Assembly: GCF_000152825.2 (NCBI RefSeq)
Contig: NC_014414.1
Location: forward strand, 930,001-994,000
Direction of reading: 5' to 3'
DNA from: Parvularcula bermudensis HTCC2503
GTDB lineage: Bacteria; Pseudomonadota; Alphaproteobacteria; Caulobacterales; Parvularculaceae
Length of the DNA: 64,000 nucleotides
A model generated the notes under the pieces. That model saw only the letters and a list, made by a program, of their open reading frames with translations, did no database searches and was not told the DNA's origin. The translations under genes and the position numbers were made by a program. Below are positions 61,182 through 64,000 of this stretch, one piece after another (the stretch's first letter is position 1; each line of letters begins with the position of its first letter).

Positions 61182-62240
61182 ATGATGGAGACAGACCCCG
61201 ATACGCTATACGATGCGCTGCTCGCCCGGGACCACGGGTATGAGGGGCGCGCCTGGGTGGGGGTGCAGACAACCGGCATTTTCTGTCGCTTTGACTGCCC
61301 GGCGCGCAAACCGAAGCGGGAAAACGTCACTTTTTTCGACAGTGTCGCGGCGTGCCTCGATGCGGGATTTCGCCCCTGCAAGCGGTGTTGTCCCCTCGAG
61401 CCGTCCACGGTGCAGGACCCGGTCGTGCAAACCCTGCTCGCGGCCTTGCAGGCCGATCCCCTGCATCGCTGGACCGAGGACGATCTGCGGGCGCGGGGGA
61501 TCGACCCCTCGACCGCCCGGCGGGCGTTTCGGCGCGCCTTCGGCGCCACCTTTCTCGAAATTGCCCGGTTGAGGCGGTTGCGGGCTGGGGTGGAGGCGCG
61601 GGCGCAAGGCGCGCGCGTGATTGATGCGCAGCTCGAAGCCGGCTTTGAAAGTGCCAGCGGATTTCGCGAGGCCTTTTCCCGCCTAATGGGGAGGGCGCCG
61701 GGAACCCTGTCGGGGGCAGAGCGCCTGAAGGCGGATTTCATCGACACCCCCTTAGGCCCGATGATCGTGGTGGCGGACGAGGCACAGGTCTGGCTTCTCG
61801 AATTCGCCGGTCGCAAGGCCCTGGCGACCGAGCTGAAAGCTGTTCAGCGGGAGGCAAAGGATCCGATCGGCCTGGGGCGGACCCAAGCCACGGCGCATCT
61901 GGCCGAGGACCTGGCTCGCTATTTCGAAGGGGGCTCCCCCTCTTTCACGGTGCCGACGGCCCCCTATGGGTCGGCGTTCTCAAATGCCGTCTGGGCAGCG
62001 CTTCGGCAGATCCCCCCCGGGACGACCTGTAGTTATAAGGATCTCGCAAAGGCGATCGACCGCCCTGAGGCCGTGCGGGCCGTTGCGCGCGCCAATGGGG
62101 CCAATCGGCTGGCCCTGATCGTCCCTTGCCATCGTGTGATCGGGGCCGATGGCGGGCTTGGCGGGTATGGCGGCGGGGTTTGGCGCAAGCGATGGTTGAT
62201 CGCCCATGAGCGGGAGGCCGGGCGCGGTGTCGCCGCCTAG
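61182..62240 (+). CDS. ada: bifunctional Ada: methylphosphotriester/O6-methylguanine-DNA methyltransferase
   Basis: Adaptive-response regulator and repair protein. The 352 residues contain the zinc-binding AdaA domain with Cys 35, 39, 66 and 69 (GIFCRFDCPARKPKRE, RPCKRCC), an AraC-type helix-turn-helix at about 85-180 (FREAFSRLMGRAPG), and the O6-alkylguanine transferase domain with the suicide Cys 316 in LIVPCHRVIG. All functional cysteines are present. The spacing matches E. coli Ada minus three. The ATG at 61182 lacks a clear ribosome site. Ada usually activates its own gene after methylation. Confidence 0.95.
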   Translation: MMETDPDTLYDALLARDHGYEGRAWVGVQTTGIFCRFDCPARKPKRENVTFFDSVAACLDAGFRPCKRCCPLEPSTVQDPVVQTLLAALQADPLHRWTEDDLRARGIDPSTARRAFRRAFGATFLEIARLRRLRAGVEARAQGARVIDAQLEAGFESASGFREAFSRLMGRAPGTLSGAERLKADFIDTPLGPMIVVADEAQVWLLEFAGRKALATELKAVQREAKDPIGLGRTQATAHLAEDLARYFEGGSPSFTVPTAPYGSAFSNAVWAALRQIPPGTTCSYKDLAKAIDRPEAVRAVARANGANRLALIVPCHRVIGADGGLGGYGGGVWRKRWLIAHEREAGRGVAA

Positions 62241-62285
62241 GGCGGCCCACTTGGCGGGAAGGATCGGTCGGCATAGACTCCTCCC

Positions 62286-62618
62286 ATGACAGCGAGTCCT
62301 GCACCCCATCGGCCCCGCCCCTCCGTCGTCTATTTTGATCGCCGAGAACTCGACCTCCTGCTCAATCTCTACGGGATTTTTGTCGCCGCGGGGGAATGGA
62401 AGGATTACGCGATCGATGGTCTGAGCGATCGGGCGGAGTTCGCGGTCTTTCGGCGAACATCCGAAGCCCCGCTTTATCGGGTGGTGAAACAGCCCAAGCT
62501 GCGCGGAAAACAGGGGCTTTATTCTGTCGTGTCGATCGGCGGGCAGATCCTCAAGCGGGGCGGCGATCTGCGCCAGGTGCTGTCGGTTTTCGATCGGCAA
62601 AAGCTCAAGCTCGTTTGA
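62286..62618 (+). CDS. DUF2794 family protein
   Basis: 110 residues matching an alphaproteobacterial protein of unknown function: VVYFDRRELDLLLNLYG, AAGEWKDYAIDGLSDRAEF, FRRTSEAPLYRVVKQPKLRG and GLYSVVSIGGQILKRG follow the family pattern closely. The protein is soluble, basic and has no signal peptide. It stands alone after ada with a 45-base gap and converges on the BI-1 gene. Confidence 0.88.
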   Translation: MTASPAPHRPRPSVVYFDRRELDLLLNLYGIFVAAGEWKDYAIDGLSDRAEFAVFRRTSEAPLYRVVKQPKLRGKQGLYSVVSIGGQILKRGGDLRQVLSVFDRQKLKLV

Positions 62619-62653
62619 TCACCACGCGCCACTGGATGGTGAGGTCAGCCCCA

Positions 62654-62686
62654 TAAAAATGCCCCGCGGGCGACCCGCGGGGCATT
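62654..62686 (-). terminator. intrinsic terminator for the BI-1 gene
   Basis: AATGCCCCGCGGG and CCCGCGGGGCATT form a 13-base-pair stem with a three-base loop. On the minus strand it is followed by a T run (ATTTTTAT), 40 bases past the BI-1 stop codon. It may also serve the plus-strand DUF2794 gene. Confidence 0.88.
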
Positions 62687-62725
62687 GTCGTGATGGGGCG
62701 TCAGTCGACGGCTAGTCGAGGGGGG

Positions 62726-63445
62726 CTAGTCGCGGGTCATCCCCAGGAGATTGAGGATGTGGATGAACAGCGTCACAAAGGACCCATAAAGGGCAAAGGC
62801 GCCGAAAATGGAGGCCCGCTGATTAGCTTCGCCCGCCCCCGCAACATAGAGGTTGCGGACCATCTGGGTCTCATACGCGGTGATGGCCGAGACGAGCAGC
62901 ACCACGCCCATGGAGATGAGATAGCTAAACATTTCGGACTGCAGGAAGAAGTTCACGACGATCGCGACCAGAAAACCGATCGAGGCCATGAACAGGAACT
63001 TCCCCCAAGGGGCCAAATCCTTTTTCGTCGTGTAGCCATAGATGCTCGTGGCGGCGAAGATCGACACCGTAATGAAAAAGGCCTTGACGATTTCAAGCCC
63101 GAGCCCGGCCCCGGCATAGGCAGCAACGACCGGCCCGATCAACAAGCCCCACAGCCCAACATAGGCCCAATAGGCGCCATGGGCCATGGCGGTCGATCCG
63201 TTGAAAATCATTTTGGGGGCGAAAAAGCCCAGGGCCAAAACCCCGATGAAGGGGATGAAGGACAGGCCGCTGGCGAATTCGAAGGCTGCCCTATTGGTCA
63301 TGAAGAACAGGCCGACCAGCGCGGTGACGGCAACCCCCATGGACATATAATTGTACACGCCGAGCATGTAGCGGCGCAGCCCTTCGTCGAAGGCGACATC
63401 GGTCGTCCCTTGATTTCGGCGATAAAGGCGTTCTGTTTCAGACAT
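62726..63445 (-). CDS. Bax inhibitor-1/YccA family membrane protein
   Basis: 239 residues with seven hydrophobic helices. The N-terminal cytoplasmic segment SETERLYRRNQGTTDVAFDEGLRRYMLGVYNYMSMGVA (split) is typical of alphaproteobacterial members, as are FMTNRAAFEF, SIYGYTTKKDLAPWGKFLFM and the C-terminal ASIFGAFALYGSFVTLFIHILNL (split). Family members are calcium-leak channels or modulators of membrane proteolysis (YccA inhibits FtsH). ATG 63445 follows GGAGA. Its terminator is at 62654-62686. Confidence 0.9.
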   Translation of the reverse strand: MSETERLYRRNQGTTDVAFDEGLRRYMLGVYNYMSMGVAVTALVGLFFMTNRAAFEFASGLSFIPFIGVLALGFFAPKMIFNGSTAMAHGAYWAYVGLWGLLIGPVVAAYAGAGLGLEIVKAFFITVSIFAATSIYGYTTKKDLAPWGKFLFMASIGFLVAIVVNFFLQSEMFSYLISMGVVLLVSAITAYETQMVRNLYVAGAGEANQRASIFGAFALYGSFVTLFIHILNLLGMTRD

Positions 63446-63738
63446 TGCGTTCTCCACTACGCGGCCCGCTGACCGCATTCCTCGTGAAATGTAGCGATGC
63501 CCGCCCGGTGTTCAATAGACCCATGCGGACCCTTCCCGCTATTCATCCACTCTTGCGCAACATCCCTTGAGAGTGACCTAATATGTGGTGTCGAATGTGG
63601 CCAATATGGCGATAGGTCACGGATGGGGGCGGATGATGCCCCGGGGGCGTCATCGACATCGCCTCTTCGCGGAGGGGCGAGATGAGCGCTCTCCCCCTCA
63701 ATTAGGGGCGGGGCCCATCACGGGCCGCCGCGAGGTCA

Positions 63739-64000
63739 CTACCATTTAAGCCCGATCGCGGCGCGCAGCTGATACGTCTCACTGACCTCACCGAAGGTGC
63801 CCGAGCCGCCGAAATGCACCGTCGCATAGTCATTCTCATAGGAGATATCGGCGCCGACGATGGCCGCGCTCGATTCCGTTTCGGTGCTGAGCGTAAAGGG
63901 GTCGCCGGTGGGGAACTGATAGCGACTTTCGAGGTCGTCGGTGATCAGCTCCTGGCTCCAGGCCGCGAGCAGGCGGGGGCGGAAGGTCCCCGGGCGGTTG
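63739..64000 (-). CDS. C-terminal end of an autotransporter-type outer-membrane barrel protein (cut by window edge)
   Basis: The frame reads from the window edge to a TAG at 63741-63739 and encodes 86 residues. It ends YQLRAAIGLKW, an aromatic C-terminus typical of outer-membrane barrels. Upstream, FRPRLLAAWSQELITDD and FTLSTETESSAAIVGADISY, followed by YATVHFGGSGTFGE, match the last strands of autotransporter beta-domains. The passenger and start lie outside the window. The 293 bases between this and the BI-1 start hold no recognisable gene. Confidence 0.72.
   Translation of the reverse strand, partial: NRPGTFRPRLLAAWSQELITDDLESRYQFPTGDPFTLSTETESSAAIVGADISYENDYATVHFGGSGTFGEVSETYQLRAAIGLKW

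Overview
The window reads as chromosome of a GC-rich alphaproteobacterium. The signs are the def-fmt-truA cluster next to an RmuC-domain gene, a C4-pathway (ALA synthase) hemA, the split F1-type atpHAGDC locus without F0 genes, lptM-lysA, the rsfS-rlmH-envC-ctpA block, DUF2794, a System I ccm locus and a TTAA-N7-TTAA (CtrA-type) site. Gene content would suit a marine Parvularculales/Caulobacterales-like organism, but that placement is inference. Almost all of it is ordinary core genome; there is no IS element, integrase, CRISPR array or rRNA.

Layout. 0-4.3 kb: truB, two small hypotheticals, then truA, fmt and def on the minus strand. 4.5-10.2 kb: membrane-anchored RmuC-domain protein, hemA with an FNR-like palindrome upstream, and a long-chain acyl-CoA synthetase. 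10.4-16 kb: a complete tripartite RND efflux operon (adaptor, pump, outer-membrane factor). 16-18.4 kb: a methyltransferase and a CqsA/SPT-like alpha-oxoamine synthase diverging from an AT-rich spacer. 18.7-21.3 kb: YfiR-family protein and TonB-dependent receptor. 21.4-21.8 kb: tRNA-Ser(GGA) followed by degenerate repeats of its own 3' end. 22-28 kb: acyl-CoA/ACP synthetase, divergent polysaccharide deacetylase with rppH, lipoproteins. 28.1-33 kb: lptM-like, lysA, an RTX-repeat protein, YceI, YggT, folD. 33-35.2 kb: ergothioneine genes egtD and egtB. 35.4-40.9 kb: nadD, rsfS, rlmH, envC-like, ctpA, TerC. 41-45.2 kb: two unfamiliar large proteins, one a base-composition outlier with a lyase-like beta-sandwich and a GH12-like domain. 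45.6-53.7 kb: atpH, atpA, atpG, atpD and atpC, interrupted by a terminator plus lipoprotein gene and by a hydrolase, RHH-protein and GNAT trio. 53.7-57.3 kb: ccmI, ccmF and ccmH. 57.3-64 kb: 3-hydroxyacyl-CoA dehydrogenase, MFS and AEC transporters, ada, DUF2794, a Bax-inhibitor-1 protein and the end of an autotransporter.

Functional links: tRNA modification and initiator-Met processing (truA, truB, fmt, def); haem and cytochrome c supply (hemA, ccm) beside oxidative phosphorylation (atp); fatty-acid/acyl-CoA handling (two synthetases, hydroxyacyl-CoA dehydrogenase); envelope maintenance (envC-like, ctpA, lptM-like, YceI, deacetylase, BI-1); thiol redox protection (ergothioneine) and alkylation repair (ada).

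Best candidates for something new are the tRNA-Ser 3'-end repeat array, the isolated oxoamine synthase/methyltransferase pair, the 755-residue GH12-like protein, and the RHH-GNAT pair inside the ATP synthase locus. None is proven to be a new system from sequence alone.
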